Under the pieces are notes generated by a model. The model worked only from the letters and a program-made list of their open reading frames with translations, ran no database searches and was not told the DNA's origin. DNA of 64,000 bases, taken from positions 1 through 64,000 of IMG/VR virus record IMGVR_UViG_3300011116_000260. The stretch is one strand, 5' to 3'. Positions 29,462 through 37,633 of the stretch are shown here, piece after piece. The translations under genes were made by a program, and so were the position numbers. Numbering within the stretch: position 1 is the stretch's first letter; each line of letters starts with the position of its first letter. The stretch is from a virus.

Positions 29462-31044
29462 GGTTGAATTCCTAATTGTTGTGCCATTGCAGCAATACCT
29501 TGTCCACCATTTTGTTGTAGATCTTGTTGTGCTGCTTGTGCTGCTGTATTAATAACACCATTAGAAACAGCTTGCCCTGCTTGTTGTTGAATAGCTTGCT
29601 GTTGCATAGCTGCTTTTTCTTGAGCAATTTGTTCTTCGTTCTTAACCCACATTCTTGGATCAAAACCAAGAGAGGAAATTAAAGCCTTTGAATAAGCATC
29701 CCATCTAAATGTTTGTAGAGCTTCTGGTGGTAGGTTTCTAACCATATCACCCATTTGCATTAATTTTTGTAAATCAGAATCTCTTGATAAAGCTTGTAAA
29801 CCAGTTACAATTTCTACATTAAGAGTTCCATCTTTTTCAAAGAACTGTTCATTCATTCTTTCATCCATGTCGCCATTTGAAAGCATTACAAAGACTGTTC
29901 TTTTTACAATTGGTTCCATAAGATCTCTGGCAATAGCAGAGAAGGCTCCACCAAGGACTGTTTCTAGTTCAGATCCAATCATTCGTACTGCTGTTGCAGT
30001 TACACGATCACCAGTAGGAATGGCTCCACGGGTCATTAGGAAGGCTTCAGCAACCTCTGTACGCATCTCTTGAACCGCTGCTTGTGTAGATGCAATCTGT
30101 GGATTTAGTGTATTGGAGGGGCTAATACAGAATACATCTGCTTGTCTTGCTGGAACAAATGAACCATTGCTGGATGAAGAAATATCATCAATTTCAGTTA
30201 GACCACTAGGATCTACTCCAATCCAGAATGTAGAACCAGCAGCCATACCTTCAATGTGTGCTTGTGTATAGTTTTCTAAACTAATAAGATCACCTAGAAT
30301 ATCTTCGCAATGGGATCTACCATAGTTTTCACCAACAATACCATACCACCTTAATGGAATAATTGGTATAATTATATAATCACCAGTAGAAAATACTTCT
30401 CCGTTTTCATCTTCTTTTCTACCAACCCATGTTTTTTCGTCTTCATCTAAAGTATATTGACAATATAATGTCTTATAACCTTTTCTAGTTTCAAGATTTC
30501 CACCATTAGATTGTTCAATATATTCTTCAACTGGATCAATAGGAACATACTCAAGATAAATAACTTCAATTACTTTACCATGAACATTTCGTTGTACTAC
30601 ATATTGATCAATTCTTAAGTTTCTAAATGAAAAATCATCATCCATTACAACCATTACATCTCCTACAATTATAAGATGCTGTAATGCTTGGAATATAGTA
30701 TCTCTTAAATTATTAGATACAATTTTATTATAGACTTGAAAACTAAGAGTTTCAAGATATGATTTAATTTCGGTTGTTGGTTCTGCTCCATTTTTTAAAC
30801 CAAACTTAAAGAATGGAGAATCGTTTAATGGCATAAGGGCAGATAACATTCTGCTTGCCATTGCTGTTACACCACGACTTGCTATAGATGAGTATGGTTG
30901 TGGAAGATTTGCATCTTCAGCCCATCCTCTTGGTGGCAGAACAGAAGGAATAGTTAAGCTAGCACACTTTCTAGCAATGTCGATTCGATACTGTCTTCTG
31001 CCATCTAGTGTTCTAAAGCGTTCAGCTAATGTTTGTTCTGCCAT
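29458..31044 (-). CDS. Portal / head-tail connector (T7 gp8-like)
   Basis: 528 residues from the ATG at 31044 (AGGTGAT ahead). A GTG nine bases upstream lies inside that site. AERFRTLDGRRQYRIDIARK, LPPRGWAEDANLPQPYSS and GVTAMASRMLSALMPLN are the usual opening of T7-type portals. NYTQAHIEGMAAGSTFW and the Gln-rich C terminus also fit. Twelve copies form the packaging and ejection channel. Confidence 0.9.
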   Translation of the reverse strand: MAEQTLAERFRTLDGRRQYRIDIARKCASLTIPSVLPPRGWAEDANLPQPYSSIASRGVTAMASRMLSALMPLNDSPFFKFGLKNGAEPTTEIKSYLETLSFQVYNKIVSNNLRDTIFQALQHLIIVGDVMVVMDDDFSFRNLRIDQYVVQRNVHGKVIEVIYLEYVPIDPVEEYIEQSNGGNLETRKGYKTLYCQYTLDEDEKTWVGRKEDENGEVFSTGDYIIIPIIPLRWYGIVGENYGRSHCEDILGDLISLENYTQAHIEGMAAGSTFWIGVDPSGLTEIDDISSSSNGSFVPARQADVFCISPSNTLNPQIASTQAAVQEMRTEVAEAFLMTRGAIPTGDRVTATAVRMIGSELETVLGGAFSAIARDLMEPIVKRTVFVMLSNGDMDERMNEQFFEKDGTLNVEIVTGLQALSRDSDLQKLMQMGDMVRNLPPEALQTFRWDAYSKALISSLGFDPRMWVKNEEQIAQEKAAMQQQAIQQQAGQAVSNGVINTAAQAAQQDLQQNGGQGIAAMAQQLGIQP

Positions 31045-31056
31045 GTTTATCACCTA

Positions 31057-31398
31057 TTAACCTTGTGGTTTTTGTAAATAAGCTTCAAGACCTTGGTATA
31101 ATGAACCATATGTATCTTGAAGTTTCTTAACTTCATCACCGCTTAAGCCCATATCTTTTGCTTTAACTTCGCTAGCTACTTCGCTTTCTGCTGCCTGTTG
31201 TTGTTCAACAGAAAGTCTTTCAGCATCTTTCATAGCTTGAAGTTGCGCTTGTTCGTTTTCTTTTCGAAGTTTTTCATATTCTAAAAGATTCTTTTGTCTT
31301 GTTGCTTCTGCTTCTTTAGCAATATCAGCTTGCTTTGTAAGCATAGCGTCGTATTCTGAAGCAGACATACCGCCCTGAATTGAAGGTGCTCCACCCAT
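31057..31398 (-). CDS. Small coiled-coil virion/assembly protein
   Basis: 113 residues: a glycine-rich start, then a long Gln/Glu/Lys coiled coil (residues about 18-80) and a short acidic tail (DTYGSLYQGLEAYLQK). It lies immediately ahead of the portal. It may be an assembly helper, but I do not recognise a family. Confidence 0.55.
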   Translation of the reverse strand: MGGAPSIQGGMSASEYDAMLTKQADIAKEAEATRQKNLLEYEKLRKENEQAQLQAMKDAERLSVEQQQAAESEVASEVKAKDMGLSGDEVKKLQDTYGSLYQGLEAYLQKPQG

Positions 31399-31408
31399 TT
31401 GTATCTCC

Positions 31409-32821
31409 TTATGCTGGTCTTGAAATAAATGTTGCTCTTGGTGTTGAAGTACCAGAGAACGATGTTGTTCTATTTAATTGTTTATTTAATAAATCTCTTC
31501 TAATTTGTTGTGCATCTAAATCACTAAGTGAGTGTTGAGCACCTGAAACAGTTGTTTTACTTTTAATAGTATTAAGAATTGCATCAAGACCACTGAGAGT
31601 AGAAGCCTTAGTTTTATTCATTGTATCCCAATTAATCTTGGCTGATTGAATTGCTTTTTCAAGTTCATTATAAGCAGAAGAATAAGAGTTATAAACAAGC
31701 TGTCCCATTTTTTTAGCTGTGTCTACATAACCAGATTTAACATTATTAAAACCAACAGTTTGCTGCGCACCATAATAAGCTTGATTTAATTTTGCTGTAT
31801 TGGTGTATTCATCAAGATTACTAAACATTGATTGTTCTTGAGCTTTTGCATCAGCAACTAATGCTTTATAACCAGATAAATCTACTATAGATAAATATGG
31901 ATTTTTTAAATTTGATTGTAAAAGAATATCTTCTTTTGTTTTTAAATCATTTAATTTTGTCAAAAAAGAATCTTCTACATCACCTTCTTTTACTTTTAAA
32001 CCAGATAAAAAATTTGATTTATATCGTGCCTGTTCTATACGAACAGGATCTAGTGTATAAGATACAGCATTCTTTTTTTGAGTAGTATTTATAAAATTTG
32101 AATCAGTTAAACCATTATTATATTTAGTGTTTAAATAACTTAATGTAGCAGGAATTCCAGCTTTATTTATTTGTTCTTGATTAATTCCAATATATTTTGA
32201 TTGTCCTATTCTATTAGGATTAATCTCAGTAAAGAAAGCACTTTTTAACTCACCACTGTTTATTTGTTTTACTAACTCAAGTTCTTGGCTTGTAAAGACA
32301 TTTTCTTTTTTTCTTGTGGTTTGATTATAATATGTTGGGTTTTTTATTAACTTATTAAATTGATCTTCAGTTATTGATACTGGTTTTTGAGTTAAATTAT
32401 TTTGCCATTCTATTTGTGCTAAACCAGCTAACCCTGCTTTTTCAAGTAAGCCGCCTTTATATAATAAAGTATCAAGATTAGATGCTTGTTGAATATTAAA
32501 GTTTGCTTTGTCTACAAGATCTTCTTTAAACATTTTATTACCAGAAGATATATCTTGCATTGATGCAACTAATTTATCAGTTATAGTTGGATTTATAGCA
32601 GTAGCTTGTTGTTGTAGTACTCTTAATTGAGCAACTTCTTTACCAGTAAACTTTTGTTTTGGTTGAGTGCTCGTTTGTTTATAACCACCAGAATATTCTG
32701 ATTCAGAAATAGCACTAGATCTTTTTGTTGCTGCAAATTTTTCAAGGTTAGATGCCCTGTTCTGTGATATATCAGAAGCTCTTTTCATAATATCGGTTAA
32801 ATAGGATGAGAAATTAGACAT
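31409..32821 (-). CDS. Unknown head-region protein
   Basis: 470 residues, helical, rich in Asn, Gln, Lys and Ser, with no membrane span or enzyme motif. It stands first in the structural block, before the coiled-coil protein and portal. It overlaps the 64-residue gene by 8 bases. Likely a virion or assembly protein from its context. Confidence 0.5.
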   Translation of the reverse strand: MSNFSSYLTDIMKRASDISQNRASNLEKFAATKRSSAISESEYSGGYKQTSTQPKQKFTGKEVAQLRVLQQQATAINPTITDKLVASMQDISSGNKMFKEDLVDKANFNIQQASNLDTLLYKGGLLEKAGLAGLAQIEWQNNLTQKPVSITEDQFNKLIKNPTYYNQTTRKKENVFTSQELELVKQINSGELKSAFFTEINPNRIGQSKYIGINQEQINKAGIPATLSYLNTKYNNGLTDSNFINTTQKKNAVSYTLDPVRIEQARYKSNFLSGLKVKEGDVEDSFLTKLNDLKTKEDILLQSNLKNPYLSIVDLSGYKALVADAKAQEQSMFSNLDEYTNTAKLNQAYYGAQQTVGFNNVKSGYVDTAKKMGQLVYNSYSSAYNELEKAIQSAKINWDTMNKTKASTLSGLDAILNTIKSKTTVSGAQHSLSDLDAQQIRRDLLNKQLNRTTSFSGTSTPRATFISRPA

Positions 32822-33008
32822 TTAATCTTTCCTTTTTTTGTTGTTCAAACATACTTTTTATTTTAGCAACAACATCTAATTGTCCAGCAACAAATGCAGA
32901 CTCTCTTGTAAAATCTTCACTGCTTAAAGATTGATCGTAAGCTAAAGGACGATACATCTTTTCCAGAATTTTTATCAGTTCCTCGTCTATCCTCGGGTAC
33001 TTGTTCAT
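32814..33008 (-). CDS. Small helical protein
   Basis: 64 residues: MNKYPRIDEELIKILEKMYR then an acidic middle and a basic end. The helical pattern and the 8-base overlap with the next gene support it, although it overlaps the 83-residue gene by 92 bases in another frame. Function unknown. Confidence 0.5.
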   Translation of the reverse strand: MNKYPRIDEELIKILEKMYRPLAYDQSLSSEDFTRESAFVAGQLDVVAKIKSMFEQQKKERLNV

Positions 33009-33168
33009 TTATTTTATCCATTTTTTCTGGTGTTACTTTAATAGCGTTAATTTTATTTTCAAGTTCTTCAGTTTTTTCTAATAGAGATTTAATAACTAGA
33101 ACTAATTCTGATGTTGAAATTGTTGCACCTAGTTTTAATCTTGTTGACATTTGTTCTTTTGAATACAT
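32917..33168 (-). CDS. Small coiled-coil protein
   Basis: 83 residues starting at 33168 with AAGGAA upstream. The middle (LVLVIKSLLEKTEELENKI) is a coiled coil. The last 30 residues overlap the 64-residue gene and look less constrained. It follows the ribonucleotide reductase. Function unknown. Confidence 0.5.
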   Translation of the reverse strand: MYSKEQMSTRLKLGATISTSELVLVIKSLLEKTEELENKINAIKVTPEKMDKINEQVPEDRRGTDKNSGKDVSSFSLRSIFKQ

Positions 33169-33177
33169 ATTATTTCC

Positions 33178-35061
33178 TTATGATAGATCTATAATTTCGC
33201 AAGCTCCAGCTGTACAAGCCATAGCATGTGATGCTTTTGTTGAGTCTTCTTTTTCATAGTTCTGTAGTAATGACCAATCAACCTCAATCTTTGGAGTCAT
33301 GTTATAAGTTCTTGCATCAATTTCTTCAAATGGTGCTTGGGCATAAACATGATCTGATTTTGGTAAGAAGGAAATACCAGAAATTTCATTAAAGTTTTCG
33401 TATACCCATTGTCCGATTGATAAGAACTCATCATCACCATATGATACGGTAATAGATGGTTTATGATGGCAATAGGATTGTTGGTATGTGTTCCATAATT
33501 CTAAGTGATCTAAAGCCTTTAGATTCTTTTGGGTAATAGAATCTGCTGGTGCTTTCTGAGCAAAGGTAAAGATTGTTGTTGAATCAGGATTTATAACACA
33601 ATCTTCTGATTTAACACCAGAGTCCTTTAGAAAGGCACATATTGGGTCTTTCTTATCCATACGAACTCTTCTATAATAAAACTGTGCATATCTTGGATGA
33701 AGACCACTTGCTGAATCAGCTAGGCAACTTGTAGTTCCCTCTGGCTTAATACAAGTAATTGACTTACTTGGGTTAATACCAAGTTTTTCAGACCACTCTA
33801 GATTAATTTTTGTTGAGTGTTCTCTAAATGACTCAAGAGCATGGGCTAGTTTACCCATTCCTTTAGAACCATTCATAAGAGCATTATCAAAAATACCAGT
33901 CATTGAAACTCCAAGTAGTCTTTCTTCTTCACAATTTTTTTGCCAATCGCTGGAAAGATATGGGAAGTTTGTAAACATACTTTGAACTGTACCAATAATA
34001 GTAGCAATTTCAATTTTCTTCTTAATAGAAAGAACATTATCTTCTGGCTTAAGTACAATAGTACTAAGATTGCAGAATTGATTTGGCCGTAGAATAATTT
34101 CTGAGCATGGATTAGTACCGTACTCAACATTCTCATTTCGACCAGCTTTAACTGCAATGGCTCTCATAGCTTGTCTATTGCAAATACCACGCTCACCTGA
34201 ATGGCTATTGTACAACTCAGTCCACTCTTCTAGGAATTGACCTAGTGATGGACGGCTGTAATAGATGGCTGAATTATTTGCTAGTGCTCTGTGGCCACTA
34301 GATGCCCACCAAGATCCACTCTTACACTTAGCCATCTCTCTATCAGATAAGTCTGACAATGAGATCATGGCTGATCTACGAACACCACCTACAATTACTG
34401 ACTGCGCAATCTTGCAGCAAATGTCGTGGCATTCTAGTGCTGTAAGAGATCTGCCTTGAGCAGTATAGAATGTCTGTGTGATGAATCTAAAGACTTCTTC
34501 AAGAGGACCGGGGCCACTAGCGCGACCACCAAAGGTCTTTAACTTAGCACCAGATGGTCTTACCTTACTGGTGTCCCACTTTGGGTGGATACCTTCATAA
34601 AGATTAGACATAAGATTAAATAGTGCATTGCACCAACCTTCTCTTGAGTCGCCTACTTCAACAATCTTATTAAAATTCTTTTCAATTTTTGCTGGTACTT
34701 GTCCTAGTTTGCTAGTACATCGTTGTTCTACAGAGTAGCCAACGCCAGTACCACACATAAGAATGTACATAAGATTACTGAATGATCTAATTGAATCTAT
34801 TTCTAAATACGAGCAATTATATAGTGCTGTATGATCTTTATCAAGAGCTGGACCTGCGGTCATTAGACCACGCATACTGGGAAGTACTTCTAGATTTAGG
34901 ATAGCTTCCTTAATATCTGGCCGTTCTAGAAGGACAGATGCCTTGCTAGAAAAGTAGTTCCACCAACGGTCTACTGTTTCTTCCCAAGTTTCTCTACGAC
35001 CTTCCGATTCAATCCAACGACTATAACGACTTAGTGCAATAAAATTTTGAAATGTATTCAT
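33178..35061 (-). CDS. nrdJ: Class II (B12-dependent) ribonucleotide reductase
   Basis: 627 residues of the monomeric adenosylcobalamin type. Motifs: GRRETWEETVDRW near the start, CGTGVGYSVEQR, VIVGGVRRSAMISLSDLS, NPCSEIILRPNQFCNLS (active-site loop Cys), CIKPEGTTSCLADSASG, and the C-terminal CTAGACEI that carries the reducing cysteines. It lacks the N-terminal region of the Lactobacillus enzyme (739 residues). It reduces ribonucleotides to deoxyribonucleotides, needs host cobalamin, and works without oxygen. It starts on the dUTPase stop (TAATG). It supplies dNTPs together with the kinase and ThyX. Confidence 0.9.
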   Translation of the reverse strand: MNTFQNFIALSRYSRWIESEGRRETWEETVDRWWNYFSSKASVLLERPDIKEAILNLEVLPSMRGLMTAGPALDKDHTALYNCSYLEIDSIRSFSNLMYILMCGTGVGYSVEQRCTSKLGQVPAKIEKNFNKIVEVGDSREGWCNALFNLMSNLYEGIHPKWDTSKVRPSGAKLKTFGGRASGPGPLEEVFRFITQTFYTAQGRSLTALECHDICCKIAQSVIVGGVRRSAMISLSDLSDREMAKCKSGSWWASSGHRALANNSAIYYSRPSLGQFLEEWTELYNSHSGERGICNRQAMRAIAVKAGRNENVEYGTNPCSEIILRPNQFCNLSTIVLKPEDNVLSIKKKIEIATIIGTVQSMFTNFPYLSSDWQKNCEEERLLGVSMTGIFDNALMNGSKGMGKLAHALESFREHSTKINLEWSEKLGINPSKSITCIKPEGTTSCLADSASGLHPRYAQFYYRRVRMDKKDPICAFLKDSGVKSEDCVINPDSTTIFTFAQKAPADSITQKNLKALDHLELWNTYQQSYCHHKPSITVSYGDDEFLSIGQWVYENFNEISGISFLPKSDHVYAQAPFEEIDARTYNMTPKIEVDWSLLQNYEKEDSTKASHAMACTAGACEIIDLS

Positions 35062-35675
35062 TATTTAACTCCAGTTGATCCAAAACCACTAGTATTTCGT
35101 TTTGTATTTGATAGGTTTTTTGAAAAAGTTAATTCAGGTGTAAAACAATCAATAATTAATAATTGAGCAATTCTATCACCATTGCCTATTGATGCTCGTT
35201 TTGTTAACGATACATTTCTAAGTGGAACTAAAATTTCACCTCTATAGTCTGAATCAATTAAACCAACACCATTTGCTAGTGTTAATGTTGTGGTTGATGA
35301 TAAACCAGAACGAATAAATAATAAACCACATTTACCTTTTGGTATTTCAATATGTAAACTAGTTGGAACTAAATGTACTTCTCCAGCTCTAAAAATTAGA
35401 CGAGTTTCTTGTAATACTGCTTTTAGATCATAAGCAGCAGCCTCATCTGATTTTTTTTCAGGAAGATATTTACATTGTATTTTAATTTTATTAGGATCAT
35501 CAATTTCGTCAATTGGTAATTGATTTTCTGTTTTAATTATCTTTAATTCAGCAGAAATCATTGATCTATTATTTAGTATTGTTTGTTCTACTTCTGTTTT
35601 TTTATTCTTTTTTGTAAGAATAATCCATAAATTATGTGGTAGATAAATAGTCCACTTTAGTATAGAATTTAGCAT
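35061..35675 (-). CDS. dut: dUTPase with hydrophobic N-terminal extension
   Basis: 204 residues. The five trimeric dUTPase motifs are all there: AAAYDLKA, RSGLSS, GVGLIDSDYRGEI, GDRIAQLLI and RNTSGFGSTG. It splits dUTP to dUMP, the substrate of ThyX, and keeps uracil out of DNA. The first 45 residues are extra, with a hydrophobic stretch (ILKWTIYLPHNLWIILT) that could touch membrane. AGAGG precedes the start at 35675. A GTTGGRGCTA element lies just before the gene. Confidence 0.9.
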   Translation of the reverse strand: MLNSILKWTIYLPHNLWIILTKKNKKTEVEQTILNNRSMISAELKIIKTENQLPIDEIDDPNKIKIQCKYLPEKKSDEAAAYDLKAVLQETRLIFRAGEVHLVPTSLHIEIPKGKCGLLFIRSGLSSTTTLTLANGVGLIDSDYRGEILVPLRNVSLTKRASIGNGDRIAQLLIIDCFTPELTFSKNLSNTKRNTSGFGSTGVK

Positions 35676-35699
35676 TTATAACCTCTTTCTGAAAATATC

Positions 35700-35720
35700 T
35701 ATTAGCTCCAACAATTGGGA
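35700..35720 (-). promoter_or_regulatory. GTTGGRGCTA element before dUTPase
   Basis: Minus strand CCCAATTGTTGGAGCTAATA at the stop codon of the exonuclease gene. It closely matches the element at 58602 (both CCAAT, GTTGGAGCTA, TAGATATTT). A candidate phage promoter or processing site that would serve dut and nrdJ. Confidence 0.45.
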
Positions 35721-36457
35721 GTCCATAGATTAACTTGTTTATCAATCTGTTTTGATGTTATTTTCTTTATAGAAACATCATTATATCTTAATATTCTTAC
35801 ACATCTTGCCATAGCAATACAATAATCATAAGTATATCTATTTTTGTTTCTATCTAAAGATTGCTCGTAAGTTGCTAAAACAGCCTGAGTTCTGTTAGAA
35901 ATAGAAACATTATCTATTATCTTAGTTGCTTTGGCTGGACCCATTTTCCATATACCCGGAATGTTATCGGTCGTATCTCCAGTTAGCCATTGTAGGTGGA
36001 AGTTTCTATCAGCATCTTCCTCAGACACTAGGACAGGCTCTGCTTCCTTGTCTGGGTTCCAATGCCATCCCGGTACACTACGGAGATCCTTGTCGATTGT
36101 AACGGCTATACAGCTTCTAGACGGGCTAGATGCCGCAATGCCCATAAAGTCATCTGCTTCAATCTGGCTTCCAACTACAAACTTATTACATATACTCTTA
36201 ACAATTTGCTCTACTTCTAGTCTACAATCTGGAGCGTGGCTTCCAGTATCTCTATGTGCTTTGTATAGTTCCCATACCTTTCGTCTAAAGTTTTTAGATC
36301 GTGGGCATGAAAAGGCTAGTAGAACTTCTGTTACATTTGGTGGAGTCCAAGAAGATATTGCGTGTTCGGCCCACAATTCAATGTCTTCTAATCCTTCTGC
36401 TTCTGCTCTAAAAGCCAATCTATAGGCTATAATATCGCCATCTAAAATTGCTTTCAT
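35702..36457 (-). CDS. 5'-3' exonuclease (T7 gp6-like)
   Basis: 251 residues. LDGDIIAYRLAF at the start, EADDFMGIAA, TIDKDLRSVPGW and WLTGDTTDNIPGIWKMGPAKA are the acidic metal sites and helix-hairpin-helix of the FEN/T7 exonuclease family. It removes RNA primers and degrades DNA ends, feeding nucleotides back. ATGA overlap with the kinase gene. Confidence 0.85.
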   Translation of the reverse strand: MKAILDGDIIAYRLAFRAEAEGLEDIELWAEHAISSWTPPNVTEVLLAFSCPRSKNFRRKVWELYKAHRDTGSHAPDCRLEVEQIVKSICNKFVVGSQIEADDFMGIAASSPSRSCIAVTIDKDLRSVPGWHWNPDKEAEPVLVSEEDADRNFHLQWLTGDTTDNIPGIWKMGPAKATKIIDNVSISNRTQAVLATYEQSLDRNKNRYTYDYCIAMARCVRILRYNDVSIKKITSKQIDKQVNLWTPNCWS

Positions 36458-37185
36458 TGTTTACCTTCTTCTTCTTCTAAAGCTTTATCCAATAAATCCA
36501 TTAATTCTTGGATTACTTTTTCTTGATCTGGCTCTCTACCTTCTCTATTTGCCTTACATAGTTCACAATCACAAGCAGAACGACTAATATCAGCAATTAG
36601 ATTTAACCACATTGGAATATTCTTTACACAGTGCTTTTTAAATACATCAAGTGTACTATCATTTGTGATCTTGTATTGAAACACATCGTTATAGTTCTTA
36701 TCGTTATTTTCAATATTATTAGCCATCTCTTCGCTTGGGTGACTACGCCACTCAGCCTGATCATCTATAAGCTTTCTTTTACCCTGCTTAATAAAGATTG
36801 TTGTAGCACCATATTCTCTAGCCTTGGCTACTTCATTCATATAACGACAATCATCTACAATAACTACACGCTCTTTCCATAGTTCATCTGTTTCAAGAAG
36901 TGTTTTTTCTTCTCGCTTAATAGCTTCTACGGCAGCAGTCCATTCATTTACCCAATGGTCTGGGTTTTTAATTCTCATAGATTCGCCAAGAGTTTGGCAA
37001 AACTTTCTATATTCTTCTGAGTTCTTATCCTTAGATAGTCCTTTACTTTCAGCGGCTTTCTTAAGACCATAAGCAAATGGAACCATCTTAGGTGTAAGGT
37101 TATTATTTAGACAATACTCAGCTACAATATTAGCTAGTGTGGTCTTTCCAACTCTTGCCTTACCGCCAATCATTACTATGATCAT
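36454..37185 (-). CDS. Deoxynucleoside monophosphate kinase
   Basis: 243 residues. A P-loop GGKARVGKTTLA at residues 7-18 is followed by a substrate-binding helical region (FAYGLKKAAE) and VVIVDDCRYMNEV, which match the T4 gp1/dNMP kinase group. Close to the end a cysteine cluster (CDCELCKAN) is unusual. It would phosphorylate dNMPs released from host DNA or made by ThyX. It overlaps the upstream gene by 26 bases. Confidence 0.75.
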   Translation of the reverse strand: MIIVMIGGKARVGKTTLANIVAEYCLNNNLTPKMVPFAYGLKKAAESKGLSKDKNSEEYRKFCQTLGESMRIKNPDHWVNEWTAAVEAIKREEKTLLETDELWKERVVIVDDCRYMNEVAKAREYGATTIFIKQGKRKLIDDQAEWRSHPSEEMANNIENNDKNYNDVFQYKITNDSTLDVFKKHCVKNIPMWLNLIADISRSACDCELCKANREGREPDQEKVIQELMDLLDKALEEEEGKQ

Positions 37186-37633
37186 GTTGTACCTCCTCTA
37201 GTAAAAGACTAGGAATGTTTCTATTTTTTAGTTTATAACCAAGATTACTATTTAACCAATCAACTGCCAGTGTACCACAATGATGTGGTCTATATTTAAT
37301 AAATCTACCAAAGAAAAACCAAAAGATTAGTTTATACCAAGTACTAACTTTATGCGTTTCAGTTATTTTTTTAACTTCTTCTAAACAAGTATCATAACTT
37401 CCCATATACTTTTTATATATAAGAACTGCTCCTTTTTTCTCAAGAATATAGGTTGTTAGTAATCTACACCTATCTCCATCCATAACCATAGGAGTTAAAC
37501 TTGCAAATGGTAAATCAAAAATTAAAGCAACATGTGTTACTTTAGACCTTGTTAATAGTTTTATTAAAGTACTTCTAATCCAACCCAAACCAGAAGTGTT
37601 ATCATAAAATGCTAAATATATATCTGCTTTCAT
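37160..37633 (-). CDS. Possible permuted NlpC/P60-like protein
   Basis: 157 residues. KVTHVALIFDL early (His) and HHCGTLAVDWLN late (Cys) give the order His then Cys seen in permuted papain-like peptidases/amidases such as the YiiX group. There is no signal peptide, and a hydrophobic stretch (TWYKLIFWFFFGRF) could be a buried helix. It lies between DNA polymerase and kinase, so it is probably made early or mid. The assignment rests on two short motifs. Confidence 0.4.
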   Translation of the reverse strand: MKADIYLAFYDNTSGLGWIRSTLIKLLTRSKVTHVALIFDLPFASLTPMVMDGDRCRLLTTYILEKKGAVLIYKKYMGSYDTCLEEVKKITETHKVSTWYKLIFWFFFGRFIKYRPHHCGTLAVDWLNSNLGYKLKNRNIPSLLLEEVQHDHSNDWR

